Assembly (NCBI GenBank): GCA_033026295.1
Contig: CM065175.1
Coordinates: 18,982,837-19,046,836, forward strand
Length of the DNA: 64,000 nucleotides
Direction of reading: 5' to 3'
Source: Channa striata
Lineage: Eukaryota > Chordata > Actinopteri > Anabantiformes > Channidae
Below are positions 63,680 through 64,000 of this stretch, one piece after another (position 1 is the first letter of the stretch; every line of letters starts with the position of its first letter). The notes below the pieces were generated by a model. The model was not told the DNA's origin. It saw only the letters and a list, made by a program, of their open reading frames with translations, and did no database searches. The position numbers and the translations under genes are program-made.

Positions 63680-64000
63680 AATTTGTATAAATAAACTGAT
63701 CAAATTTGGGCTTATATCTGCAGCCTGCACCATAAGGAGTTATAGGGATAAAAATCAAGCTACAGCTGTAATATTTATTCATCCATAATTGATTTATCAA
63801 TTTATGACAAAACAAAAAGTCCAAAGGAAATCATAAAAATACTCATGGGAATTGGCATCTTTACATTTTATGTTTTATCCAATAATCAGGTCTAAACCAA
63901 ACACATTTGGTTTGTGATCATCCTCACATTTTAAACTTCTTGTTTGGGCGTTTTTGCTTGAAAAATAAAAGAATACAATTTCAGCTCTAAATTCAGATAT
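63680..64000. other. AT-rich edge of window, nothing recognised
   Basis: No coding, repeat or regulatory feature that I can support. Confidence 0.5.

Noticed and set aside
17410..64000. POU-domain exons of pou2f2
   Set aside because: I looked for the POU-specific and homeodomain signatures (for example TFKQRRIKLG, RVWFCNRRQKEKR) in all frames and found none, so the symbol is not assigned.
1..64000. CRISPR arrays, rRNA or functional tRNA genes
   Set aside because: Repeats are simple microsatellites without spacer structure. The single tRNA-like fold is too short and lacks an A box.

Overview
This is vertebrate, most probably teleost fish, nuclear DNA. The only clear protein-coding genes are intron-containing orthologues of two vertebrate genes. 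The window also carries decayed LINE reverse-transcriptase tails of a type common in fish, a Tc1-like terminal-inverted-repeat relic and many CA/TG microsatellites. Nothing looks bacterial, and there is no CRISPR array or bona fide tRNA or rRNA gene.

Left end (1-17.4 kb). rabac1 (prenylated Rab acceptor 1, PRA1) lies on the minus strand with five coding exons between 1036 and 2547; I reassembled them to 207 aa with consistent splice phases. dedd2 (death-effector-domain protein 2) lies head to head on the plus strand with four coding exons between 6400 and 15859, 388 aa. A promoter block with a palindromic CRE (4413-4420) sits between them, and a non-coding first dedd2 exon ends at a GTAAGT donor at 5080/5081. 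The last dedd2 intron (7.7 kb) holds a 332-bp Tc1-like MITE, a compound poly-T tract and a candidate cryptic exon. The two genes are not known to act together: rabac1 works in Golgi Rab trafficking, dedd2 in nuclear death signalling. They may share regulatory DNA.

Right part (17.4-64 kb). No conserved multi-exon gene is visible. I find two CpG-rich, promoter-like blocks with candidate plus-strand first exons (21.8-23.4 kb and 41.9-43.5 kb). There are also RFX X-box motifs, including a perfect palindrome at 61007-61019, G-rich and polypurine tracts, dense dinucleotide repeats, two LINE relics (33.2-33.9 and 63.07-63.68 kb), and several unique homeodomain-site-rich blocks resembling enhancers. 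In humans the gene downstream of DEDD2 in the same orientation is POU2F2. The layout therefore fits a long 5' regulatory/intron region of a plus-strand pou2f2-like gene whose main exons lie beyond 64 kb. That is inference from synteny; no POU-domain sequence is present. One good 63-nt exon-like segment on the minus strand (61908-61970) belongs to no gene I recognise.
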